Assembly: GCA_964200075.2 (NCBI GenBank)
Contig: CAXNAA020000158.1
Coordinates: 1-25,667, forward strand
DNA: 25,667 bases
Source of the DNA: Sphacelaria rigidula
Lineage: Eukaryota > Phaeophyceae > Sphacelariales
Reading direction: 5' to 3'
In this document: piece after piece, positions 1 to 8,022 of the stretch
Numbering within the stretch: position 1 is the stretch's first letter
Layout of the letters: every line of letters starts with the position of its first letter
Notes under the pieces: model-generated
The model's input: only the letters and a program-made list of their open reading frames with translations
What the model was told of the DNA's origin: nothing
Database searches by the model: none
Translations under genes and position numbers: made by a program

Positions 1-1590
1 AAGGGATGCGTGGTCAATGGTCAAACGACTGAGGCAAGCAACAAATGAGTACGCCCCCCCCTCCCTCCACCCCCGAAAAACTCCAGGATTCAAAAAAGGG
101 GCAAAGGGTCTTGGATTGTTATTTCGGGCAATCTCGGATGACGTTCAAATCCCATTCAAAGCGTTGAGCGATTCGAAAACCATTCATCTGAAATATACAG
201 CAGCAGACTCTTCGTGAGGCGAGGAGGATGCAAACAAGCCAAAGCTGGCAGCACTAGGGGATAAGAGCACAAATGATTCACCTCCGGACCCATGAGCACG
301 CATGCAGTTGAATTGCAAGCCATGGTGTACTTCGTATTCTGTGATCGCGGATTACCGTTTGTTTGCTATTTTCAATTCCAGATGTCGTGCTAGGAAACGA
401 CAAACCTGGCATATATCCGCGATATCACGTCGAGGTGTAGTGATCACGGCTACTGTACTGTGTACTGTTTCTACCTGCACTATTGTCAGGTGCAGATCCC
501 AACCCCATTGTCATTTTGTTCGTACTCGTGTAAGCATCTTTGTAATAAACTCACTATACTGAAAATGGTATAAACATTGCCCGTAACAGCTAATTTCAAA
601 TAAACTGGATAAAGTAAAGTCCTCATCACCAGTTCCAGTTAAACTGCCAGTACGAACTGGTCCAGTTCACAGCCCTAGTTTATAACCCTTCTTGACTCTT
701 ATTGCTAAGGAGGTCGAATGAGCAGTGATGGAGGAGGCGCCCAATCGTACGCAAGGGCCTAAGAGTCCACAAACACTCCTTAAACCTGCGCGTCACTTAC
801 ATATGTTTGACCGCAAAGATATCCACCAACAATCAGTAGTCCCACTCACCTTTGATGCCTTGCTGACCACACACAAAGGTTTATCTTCGACTCACAACAC
901 CGACAACGAACACGACCACAGTCGAAGCTTCATACGTCAGGTTACCAGTGATGTTCAACATCAAAATCGGCTAATGATGACGGTCGGATGCGATCTGCCC
1001 GTTAATTATACATACATGTGGTCACTCGGCAACATGCTCTTCCCACTGGTCTGTCAGAACCGAGGTATTTATTCTCGTTGACAATAGTCAAGGATAATTT
1101 AATTTATGGGGCCGTAACCATGTCACAACATAGTGTATTTTTGGCGCGTTGCAACTTCGAAAAGTAAGGCCCTAGCCGAACATTGTTTCCACGCATCGAC
1201 TGTGCAGAAGTTACCCTTGATGTTGTGCCACATGATTTGCGATCATTGCTCTGTGCGAAGTACTACGAGTCGCACGGCACTGTCACGCACTACACTAGCA
1301 ATCTAGAGCCCTTGAAGCTGACATTTTTGCGATAAGAGGTATAAAACCAAGAAGAGAATATTCGAACACAAATCTCATCCGAACCTGTGTGCCTAATATC
1401 AAACGGGCAGTGATGACACGAAGACTCTGGGTTAGAATATCCCCCGGTAAGAATTCCTACAGTGTCATCATCACCCCTCTCTTGCAGCCGCTCTGCTCCG
1501 AAAGCCATTCAGGGCAGTACTTCTCGACAAAAAAGGAAATACATGCATTTCGAGGGATGCCATTGTACATTCAAACTCTTAAAACGAACT
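1..1590. other. No recognisable gene; short unassigned frames
   Basis: Reading frames here are short: 66 codons at 17-217, 86 codons at 302-562 and 118 codons at 725-1081, all plus strand. None shows a domain, a repeat or a compositional pattern I recognise. The 725-1081 frame opens with ATG ATG and is His/Thr-rich, as expected of random frames in this base composition. The only structured segment is the CCAGTT-rich inverted-repeat cluster near 629-680, listed separately. An exon of an unknown gene cannot be excluded. Confidence 0.5.
629..682. repeat. CCAGTT/AACTGG inverted-repeat cluster
   Basis: The segment has several CCAGTT and AACTGG words in alternating orientation, including the perfect 15-base palindrome GAACTGGTCCAGTTC at about 654-668, and ends in CACAGCCCTAG. 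Read on the minus strand, the end is CTAGGGCTGTGAACTGG. That resembles the CAGGG/TAGGG termini common in hAT-type elements. No matching opposite end was found nearby, so this is either a lone terminus or chance. Confidence 0.3.
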
Positions 1591-1597
1591 CCTGTAG

Positions 1598-1831
1598 TTA
1601 ACAAACAACTCGTTTCGAAACACGCAAAATGTAAGTGCTGCGACCACAACTTGACATCCTCCGAGCTATGAGGATTGTCGCTTCAAGCAGTCGTAGTGCC
1701 ACATTCCCACCGGCACCGACTATGTCCCATAGAGTGGTACGTTTGAACAAGACCCGGAATACTTGTGGTCTCACCACCACGACAAGGAAGGTTACATTCC
1801 AGGAACAACTTGGGGTTGCGAACAACACCAT
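1598..1831 (-). CDS. Possible downstream frame of the LRR-membrane gene, unassigned
   Basis: A 77-codon minus-strand frame lies just 3' of the membrane module. It contains a hydrophobic run (VTFLVVVVRPQVF) and an amphipathic stretch (NVALRLLEATILIARR). No splice junction could be fixed, and no family is recognised. It may be a C-terminal exon of the same gene or a chance frame. Confidence 0.2.
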   Translation of the reverse strand: MVLFATPSCSWNVTFLVVVVRPQVFRVLFKRTTLWDIVGAGGNVALRLLEATILIARRMSSCGRSTYILRVSKRVVC

Positions 1832-1926
1832 TGGTCAACGACATCGCCCGATCCTCGGTGCCATACCCCGAAATCCATGCAGGAAAGATGATGACTGTTC
1901 AACACTTGTCTTGGTAAGTTTTCGAA

Positions 1927-2828
1927 TCACGATCTTGGCGCGTGCGATGTCAATGCAGTCGCATCCAAACCAGCTGAACCGTCCGTCGTGGTGGTGACAA
2001 GCTCCACGTACCCCCGCGCCACCATGTCTTTGCAGGCCTCTGCAGCGTAATGTTGCAACTCGGTGACCAACTCCAGTGTAGAAAATATCAACGAAGCCGC
2101 CGCGATGGACGGGGCGCCATCCCAAGTATCTGACACTACGGACAGAGCGAGAAAGAGTGTGTCCACAACCACCGTCTCCCCCACTGCCCGAAGCATGACC
2201 ACCGACCTACGAGTGGACCTACTGCCCCCGGGGAGATGATGTCCGTGCGGGTAGAAAAACACAGCGCGGCCTAGATAACTGTACGGGTGGTGGTGCACGA
2301 TCCTGTCGATCAACGAAAGACCAAGACCCCTTGCCTCGACAACATCCATGCGAGTATTTCCCGCCATACCCCAGAAAGACATCAGTGTACTTGCCTTTGA
2401 ACGCGATCCTATTATGGCCCACATAGCGCTGTCCAGGACCGGCCATCTTAGGGCGGATGGTCTCGTTGCCCACACCTCCACGTTGCCATCTATACGTGAA
2501 AAGTACTTTTGAAGGGAAACCTTCCGTCCCCCATTCAAAATTGTCAGCACCGGCTGAAACAGTTCAGCACGAGTTTCGTCTGTGCCGAACAGAGCGAATG
2601 GCACCCATCATAGGAGCAGTAAGCAGGTGACCAAAAGAAGAAGTGCTCGTTCAATATCTGCAAGCACAAGGGCGACGCAGCACCCCCACCACAGTCCACC
2701 TCGGTCTCCGACCGTCGAGCAGAGAAGCAGAACGTCAGTGACATCGTCGAGAATGGGTACAAGGAAGTGCCACAGAGCCGTTAGAGCGTCCACCGCGACA
2801 ATAGCGTACGGCTTCATGTCCCCACCAG
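1927..2828 (-). CDS. Membrane-module exon with in-frame TGA
   Basis: The exon follows an ATACAG acceptor and joins in phase 1. The frame is open from 2828 to 1927 except for one TGA at 2608-2610. About four hydrophobic segments are visible: ~2808-2749, ~2694-2611, ~2172-2125 and ~2112-2062. Between the first two is DDVTDV followed by a Trp-Trp pair, an arrangement that loosely recalls XK-related (XKR) membrane proteins; I do not assign the family. A polar loop of ~130 residues separates segments 2 and 3. After ~1990 the frame runs through TTTTDG into an ordinary tail, while the +1 frame (to 1835) continues with SWFGCDCIDIARAK, so a small indel is likely. The TGA is followed directly by TGG, so a Trp-to-stop change is the simplest explanation. 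Confidence 0.6.
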
Positions 2829-5800
2829 CTGTATATAGTAAGCGGCAAAGCAAAAACATTTGTTTGTGTCAGCATGATATTGTAGTGAGATGCGTTGCAG
2901 AAAACGGTAAGACTCGCAGCACTGCACGATGTATAATCCTAACGACCAGCTTGCAGCCGGCGTACCTCGCAGCTTCTCCTGCCATCGAGCTAACGCAGCT
3001 CCAGTGAGTTGTTGCCTCGGAGCACCTGGAATGCAAATCGCGAACGAGGGGAGAGAATCATTCTTACGTAGGCGCGGACATCTGCCCAAAGCACGGATCA
3101 TGTGATTGACCGGGCATTCAAATGAACTCATTCCAAATGATGAATGAAGGGCTATTCAACTCAACATGAAAACGCGGCAACTCACCACTCACTCCGGTGT
3201 CGACTAGGTCGCAGACTCTCAGGTGAATTAGATGGCCCAGCTCCACCGGGATTTCTCCTGCAGCAATACCGTTTGCGTAAGTGTGATCACTCCCGACGTT
3301 CAAATTACGAGATTCTCAATACGTGAAAACTCTCGACACGTGGAAGGTTTGGCCGTGCTGACTGGTACTCACTCACAGAAAATATGAGAACGGAATTTTC
3401 AGCCGCCGCGCGTTCTGCAGGGGATGACTCGACACGTAGGCTTGGGGGAAGGCTGCTTCTACTCTTGGCCATCTATTGGACTTTCATACAGGCTAACCAA
3501 AATACACCCTAAAATCCCAACCCCAACCTTAGGCCCCATCCCAACGAAGGAATACTGTGGACCTGAGCAAATAGCCCCCCCCCATACACAGTTACCAACG
3601 CAAAAACACGTTGCGGTAGGATGAGTGCCGCGCCGTGACATGACAATGCCCGCTGCATACCCAGGAACCAATTTGGATGATCATCAGCTGAAAGCCAACT
3701 GATAATCCAGCGGCGCTTGAGGTGGTAAACCATACGGGCCCGGCGACTGGCTGAAGAAGTCACCAAGGTCTTTGGTTCACGGAGAAACCACTACACCGAG
3801 TGAGCCACGGTCTTAGCAATAGTAGGGCGGACAGGGGGGCTGCGCAGCAGCTACATACGCATAAGCTCCCCACAACATTGCTGGGGCGGAATCGCGAATG
3901 CGTTCACTTTCCCAGTCCTAACCCGCGTTCACACATTACGTTAACTGATGTTCATTGACCTCTCTATGATCTCCCCGGTAGAAATTTGCGTCACTGTATA
4001 CATGCGTCCAACTCGTGGCAGGAAGCCCGCGCTCACCGCTCTGATATAATCTGGCGGTAATCCTGGGCAAACATGACATATATATTCAGCCCGTTTCATC
4101 GCCAAGCCGGGGGCACTTGGGGGTATAGAAGTCGTCGGATGTTACTAGCAGTCGACAGCCCTGCTCGTACTGGCTAGAGCTGGTAGGGCTGGGCATCACA
4201 AGGTACGGAGCGTTGACGCCGCAAATGACGACCCACGACGAGGGTTGCACTCACCAGTGAGTTTGTTCCTTAATAGAGACAACACCTCAAGAGAAGTCAG
4301 TCTTCCCAGTTCACGCGGGATTGAACCTGCAGAGATTTAAGGGATACAGTGCGGTGCCAGCAACCACAAGTCGGAAGAGAGATGATCGACCTTTCATGAA
4401 TAATGTGAACAACAGCAAATAACGAGCAGCGCCATTACCGCACGCAGGACAGCGTTTGATGGCAAACTAGACCAATGTGAGGGAACAACTGCTGGCCCCA
4501 TTTTGGTACTACTCGACCCGGAGAAACAGAATTTTCTACAGGTACGCTGTGCTTACCCATGTTATGATTACATGACTTTTGACTCTTCTGTAGGACGTAC
4601 CAATAGTGATGTACAACGTAGAAAAACTCTCAGCTCGGATACATGAATAACTGTCGATCGGGTCTCAACAATGCTACTACTTTGCTTGAGTAGAGGCATC
4701 CGCTTCACGTCATGACGTCTCAATGGGCGTTCACTCACCGGACAGTTCATTGCCACCTAGCCATAGTGTGTTGAGAGCGGAGAGATTACTCAGCTCACAA
4801 GGAATGAGACCTGCGCCGCAGCAACACGAAGATAGAGGCCAAGTATCCCATTTTTTATAACATACGACCGTTCCGCAAATGAGTACGTTGCGGCTGATGA
4901 GACACGTCCCAGCTCTGATAGGGGCAGTCAAGCGATCAATCACACGACGCAAGACACAGTCCGTTTTCCCTGCAACACAAGTGTTCAATGCAGGGTAATG
5001 AGACGTATGGATCGAACACACAAACTACTCATCAGTCATACTGCACATCCACTACAGAACGTGAACCTTGCCCAGTGTTTTGTTCGCTGAGGTAGGTCTC
5101 TTTAAATGCGTGTGAGTCAACGTAGTAATAGCCACATGAATGGGTACGGTGATTCGCAAGCCGTAAAATCGCAAAATCTGACTACACGCGAAACGAACGT
5201 GCTCAAGGGGTATGTGCTCACGATACCGGCGTACCGCTCAGCTTGTTCCGACTGATGTGCATGATCTTCAGGCTTGTGAGATTTCCGAGCTCGGCGGGTA
5301 GCTCACCTGCATAAACAGCATACGCAGAGAGGGGGCGACACCAGCTATACTATCCACACTTGTTTTCAGTAGCATCGTATCGGGCACGAACAATCTGTGG
5401 ATATTGCAACACGCCCCGTCGGATGCTTCTATTCCACTGTCAGCGTGTATTCTATCTCGTATTGTAGAGGATCGACTACTCTTCACATAGAGCGATACTT
5501 TTTGTTACATCACATGTAATCGATTGTATCGCTCATGGTCAACTCGAATACACGTTTCGAACGAGTGTCAGTCACAAACTAAAGCCTTTTCAAATACGCT
5601 GGGTGCTTCGAAACACCATGCGTGTGTGTTTAAGAAGGAACATGAATCACCCGTGATATGATTTCGCGCGAGATACAGCAGCTCGAGGGCAGCCAGTTTC
5701 CCCAGCTGACGCGGTATGGAACCTGCCAAAACGAGCATGGGGGCAAGCACAGGTTGAGAATGTGAGCCCCACGTGATTCTCGAGTTCTCTTGGACCGTTC

Positions 5801-8022
5801 CAGTTCTTCCCGAACGTCTGTCCATTCACTCAATCAACCGGTAGAGAAAATCGTGGGAGACAGTTGTGGTTGTGTAGAACTGTCGTACCCGGTATCGGCA
5901 GGAACAATCACACGGACGATTGGAGGGGAATCCAATATTTCTCAAAGCTGAAATACTGGTTTACAAGTACACCTGACTAGAAAACGAAATATAACGTCAG
6001 TAACAAGTGTACTACGCACACAGAGGGGGTTCTAGATGGCTCACATGATATTTGTTTGGGGGATGCAATGGACCTCACTTGATCAACGACATGTCAAGAC
6101 GACAAACAAAACAAGCTATCGCATGACAGACAGCAGTGGAATTATCAAACCGTCACGGCCCTTGGACCCTCGATGCATACTACCAGTGACGGGATGATTT
6201 TGGAGAGTTCACCATAAGTACACTTGACCTACCGCTCAGTTTGTTCTCATGAAGATCCAGTATCTTGAGAGCCGCGAGATTCCCCAGCTCGTTCGGAATG
6301 GAACCTGCGTTGAAATAGCATGCATCTCAGGGAATATACTATTATGAGACACTCATCGACAGCACTGCGTCATGAATAAACGTTCATAACCCAGGATACC
6401 ACGAGTCGACGTCGATCAAATTGGATTACAGTTAGATACGCACTCTTATCCTGTAGCATTGGAGCTTCCACTCTCGACTCAACCACTCCGTCTCAGACTG
6501 TTTTTCCTCGTTGCGAAATATACACCCGTGAACGCACAAGAATCCTTGTCCGCCGCGCACCTCGGGCCTCTTCTTTCGCTGCAATATGGCCCTGTTTGCG
6601 TCGTGATCGACATCAAAAACGCACAAAAAAACCGCTCTCACCGACAAGTTCATTCTCTCCGAGCCCTAGAACCTCAAGGGTGGTCAATGTACCCAACAGA
6701 GAAGGAATTGAACCTGTCACATGTGGAACGGGGGATGGATAAAGCTGCTGCTCAGGGGACTTGAGAAGCAGACGAAAAACATTATATCCGACGTAATGCA
6801 CCAATCGGGAATTTGCCCCCTGAACCTTGACTTCGGATATAATCAAGTTATTCAACGAAGCAAAATATCTTGGGTGGGGATAAGTTGACCTTCGCACCCG
6901 GTACCGGCGGCCACATCAAACACGCCAGCGACAACGGAGCGTGAGCAACCAATCCAGAGCCTACTCGTTTGCAAGCTGTTCTTGACATCGTCAACAAGAG
7001 CACTGATAACACAGTAGTAGCGTTCTTTAGCATCTAACCAAATCCGAGGTGGCCACCATGATGCATATCCAACATGCAGGAACCCACTGCTTCATCGTAA
7101 GAAAGATAAGTGGGGTAACGCCGAAAGTGATTCAAATACCACCCCATCCCGTGGGCGTGAAGAGCTACCCTGTTGTTCTGCGATTTCAGAAACTCTCGAA
7201 AGATTAGAGTATTCGAATAATAATGCCTGCCGCTATTAAGAACACGTAGATGAGATACTCAGATGAGATACTCAGCGTTAGTTTCATAATCAATGGGCTA
7301 CTAGAAAACAGATCCATATGAAGATTGCACGCTGATGATTGTTTACGTGATGGCAGACACCAAACATCAGCATCTTCATGATGAGGGCATAAGGCCTTGG
7401 CCAGATGTCATGAATCGTAATGGTGCGCCGCTTCTGCACACGTCAAGTCGGCACTAGTGACAACTTCTGCGAGAGGCATGAACGCACCGCTCAACTTATT
7501 CCGATTGAGCTCCAGCCTCTTGAGAGTGGTGAGTCTCGCGAACTCGTCCGGGATGGCACCTGAATAACACGACCAAGGACCTTGTTGAGCATCATGACCA
7601 CCACCATGCGCACCGACGAAACAAAAAGTGCCTTCATATTCGAGCAAACGTAAAACGCTCACCAGTGAGTTCGTTGCTCCAGAGAAGAAGCACCTCGAGG
7701 GCTGTCAGCAGCCCTAGATCAGACGGGATAGGACCTGCTCCGGGTAAAGGAAACGGTGCGGCAATCCCGGAATCTCCATGAGAGTACCTCTTCGAGGCCG
7801 ATGGGGCTATATACCGCAGATGCTACCTACATAACAAGGGTCACTTCCCTGGCAACGTGTTGGCGACGAGTCGAGTACAGCAAGCCAGCAAACGTCGGCA
7901 GCCTCACGGTTTCAGCCGGTGCCAAGAATCAAGCACAGATCTCTGCTCACCGGATAGCTTGTTTCCATTCAGATTAAGCACCTTCAGGAAACGTAGCTTA
8001 CTGAGGTCTCGCGGAATCTGAC
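1927..8022 (-). CDS. Multi-exon LRR gene with C-terminal membrane module (partial, possibly pseudogene)
   Basis: Gene-level entry for twelve inferred exons read from high to low coordinates: ten 72-nt LRR exons (8022 to 3186), a 60-nt linker exon (3025-2966) and a long membrane exon (2828 to ~1927). Every junction has GT..AG borders and phase 1, so the whole chain joins in frame. The LRRs match the plant-type consensus GxIPxxLxxLxxLxxLxLxxNxLSG, which in plants and brown algae is typical of extracellular or receptor repeats. Intron lengths in order are 216, 103, 774, 337, 510, 344, 424, 412, 928, 160 and 137 nt. The intron before the last LRR exon runs 3258-4254 (997 nt) if measured directly between exons. 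A signal peptide and N-terminal cap should lie upstream of 8022 but were not found. A TGA inside the membrane exon (2608-2610) and a likely frameshift near 1979-1990 suggest decay or sequence error. The role is inferred as ligand or pathogen sensing; the ligand is unknown. Confidence 0.75.
2966..3025 (-). CDS. Linker exon between LRRs and membrane module (60 nt)
   Basis: The exon is inferred from an ATTCCAG acceptor and a GTACGC donor, with phase 1 on both sides. It encodes about 20 residues including QQLTGAALARWQEKLR, hydrophilic with a short helix-like ALARWQEKL stretch. It is not an LRR. Its phase fits both the last LRR exon and the membrane exon. An alternative is that the last LRR exon splices straight to 2828 and this piece is intronic. 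Confidence 0.5.
3186..3257 (-). CDS. LRR exon 10 (72 nt, degenerate last repeat)
   Basis: The repeat reads xEIPVELGHL then LRVCDLVDTGVSG. The conserved Asn of LxxN is replaced and Val sits at the last framework position, as often seen in the terminal repeat of an LRR stack. The acceptor is CTGCAG and the donor GTGAGT. Phase 1 and 72-nt length are kept, so it is most likely functional as a cap rather than random sequence. Confidence 0.82.
4255..4326 (-). CDS. LRR exon 9 (72 nt)
   Basis: The repeat reads xSIPRELGRL then LEVLSLLRNKLTG. The acceptor is CTGCAG and the donor GTGAGT, phase 1 both sides. It was found from the pattern because flanking stop codons make its reading frame too short to list otherwise. 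Confidence 0.87.
4739..4810 (-). CDS. LRR exon 8 (72 nt)
   Basis: The repeat reads xLIPCELSNL then LNTLWLGGNELSG. The acceptor is GCGCAG and the donor GTGAGT, phase 1 both sides. A cysteine follows the IP motif, which is unusual among its neighbours. Confidence 0.88.
5235..5306 (-). CDS. LRR exon 7 (72 nt)
   Basis: The repeat reads xELPAELGNL then LKIMHISRNKLSG, with Met and Ile at framework positions. The acceptor is ATGCAG and the donor GTACGC, phase 1 both sides. The upstream intron (5307-5650) carries a 45-nt two-stage hairpin, listed separately. Confidence 0.87.
5490..5534. repeat. Two-stage intronic hairpin
   Basis: GAGCGATAC (5490-5498) pairs perfectly with GTATCGCTC (5526-5534). Inside it, TTACAT (5505-5510) pairs perfectly with ATGTAA (5514-5519) around CAC. 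It lies in the intron between LRR exons 6 and 7. It could be a small transposon footprint or an RNA structure; function unknown. Confidence 0.5.
5651..5722 (-). CDS. LRR exon 6 (72 nt)
   Basis: The repeat reads xSIPRQLGKL then LELLYLARNHITG, with Ile replacing the last framework Leu. The acceptor is TGGCAG. The donor is GTGATT, the weakest match to GTRAGT among the ten, so exon skipping here would be plausible and would preserve the frame. Confidence 0.86.
6233..6304 (-). CDS. LRR exon 5 (72 nt)
   Basis: The repeat reads xSIPNELGNL then LKILDLHENKLSG, the closest of the ten to the consensus. The acceptor is ACGCAG and the donor GTAGGT, phase 1 both sides. The exon is too short to stand out as a reading frame on its own and was found from the conserved pattern. 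Confidence 0.88.
6642..6713 (-). CDS. LRR exon 4 (72 nt)
   Basis: The repeat reads xSIPSLLGTL then LEVLGLGENELVG, so the usual LSG closing triplet is LVG here. The acceptor is TGACAG and the donor GTGAGA, phase 1 both sides. The minus-strand frame runs open on both sides of the exon, but similarity to the LRR consensus stops exactly at the splice borders. Confidence 0.88.
7248..7273. repeat. 13-bp perfect tandem duplication
   Basis: AGATGAGATACTC occurs twice back to back (7248-7260 and 7261-7273), within the intron between LRR exons 3 and 4. This is a recent slippage or repair duplication. Confidence 0.7.
7488..7559 (-). CDS. LRR exon 3 (72 nt)
   Basis: The repeat reads xAIPDEFARL then LKRLELNRNKLSG, with Phe replacing a framework Leu in the first half. 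The acceptor is ATTCAG and the donor GTGCGT, phase 1 on both sides. The intron downstream is 774 nt, and I found no further LRR exon hidden in it. Confidence 0.88.
7663..7734 (-). CDS. LRR exon 2 (72 nt)
   Basis: The repeat reads xPIPSDLGLL then LEVLLLWSNELTG. The acceptor is GAGCAG and the donor GTGAGC, both phase 1. The exon contains a small internal inverted repeat (AGGGCT / AGCCCT). The following intron is only 103 nt, the shortest in the gene. Confidence 0.88.
7951..8022 (-). CDS. LRR exon 1 (72 nt)
   Basis: The exon encodes one 24-residue repeat, reading xQIPRDLSKL then LKVLNLNGNKLSG. All framework leucines, the Asn of LxxN and the closing SG are present. It is flanked by a CTGCAG acceptor (8023 upward) and a GTGAGC donor (7950 downward). 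The first two bases complete a glycine codon begun in the preceding exon, so at least one further upstream exon ending in phase 1 must exist. It is the most N-terminal repeat I could find. Confidence 0.88.

Noticed and set aside
1960-2030. Very short intron (about 43 nt) joining KDMVARG to WFGCDC
   Set aside because: GTACGT and TTCAG borders exist, but 43 nt is far shorter than any other intron here. A small indel is the simpler explanation.
2602-2616. Selenocysteine or programmed readthrough at the TGA
   Set aside because: The site lies in a hydrophobic segment, and a single G-to-A change from TGG explains it. No SECIS element was identified.
3527-3560. Plus-strand AG followed by GCCCCATCCCAACG, which would read GPIPTKEYCG
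   Set aside because: It resembles the start of an LRR exon, but no leucine framework and no donor at 72 nt follow. It is on the opposite strand and likely chance.
4157-4194. CAGCCCT / AGGGCTG inverted pair
   Set aside because: A 7-bp stem with a long loop in an intron is expected by chance at this density, and there is no repeat of the flanks.
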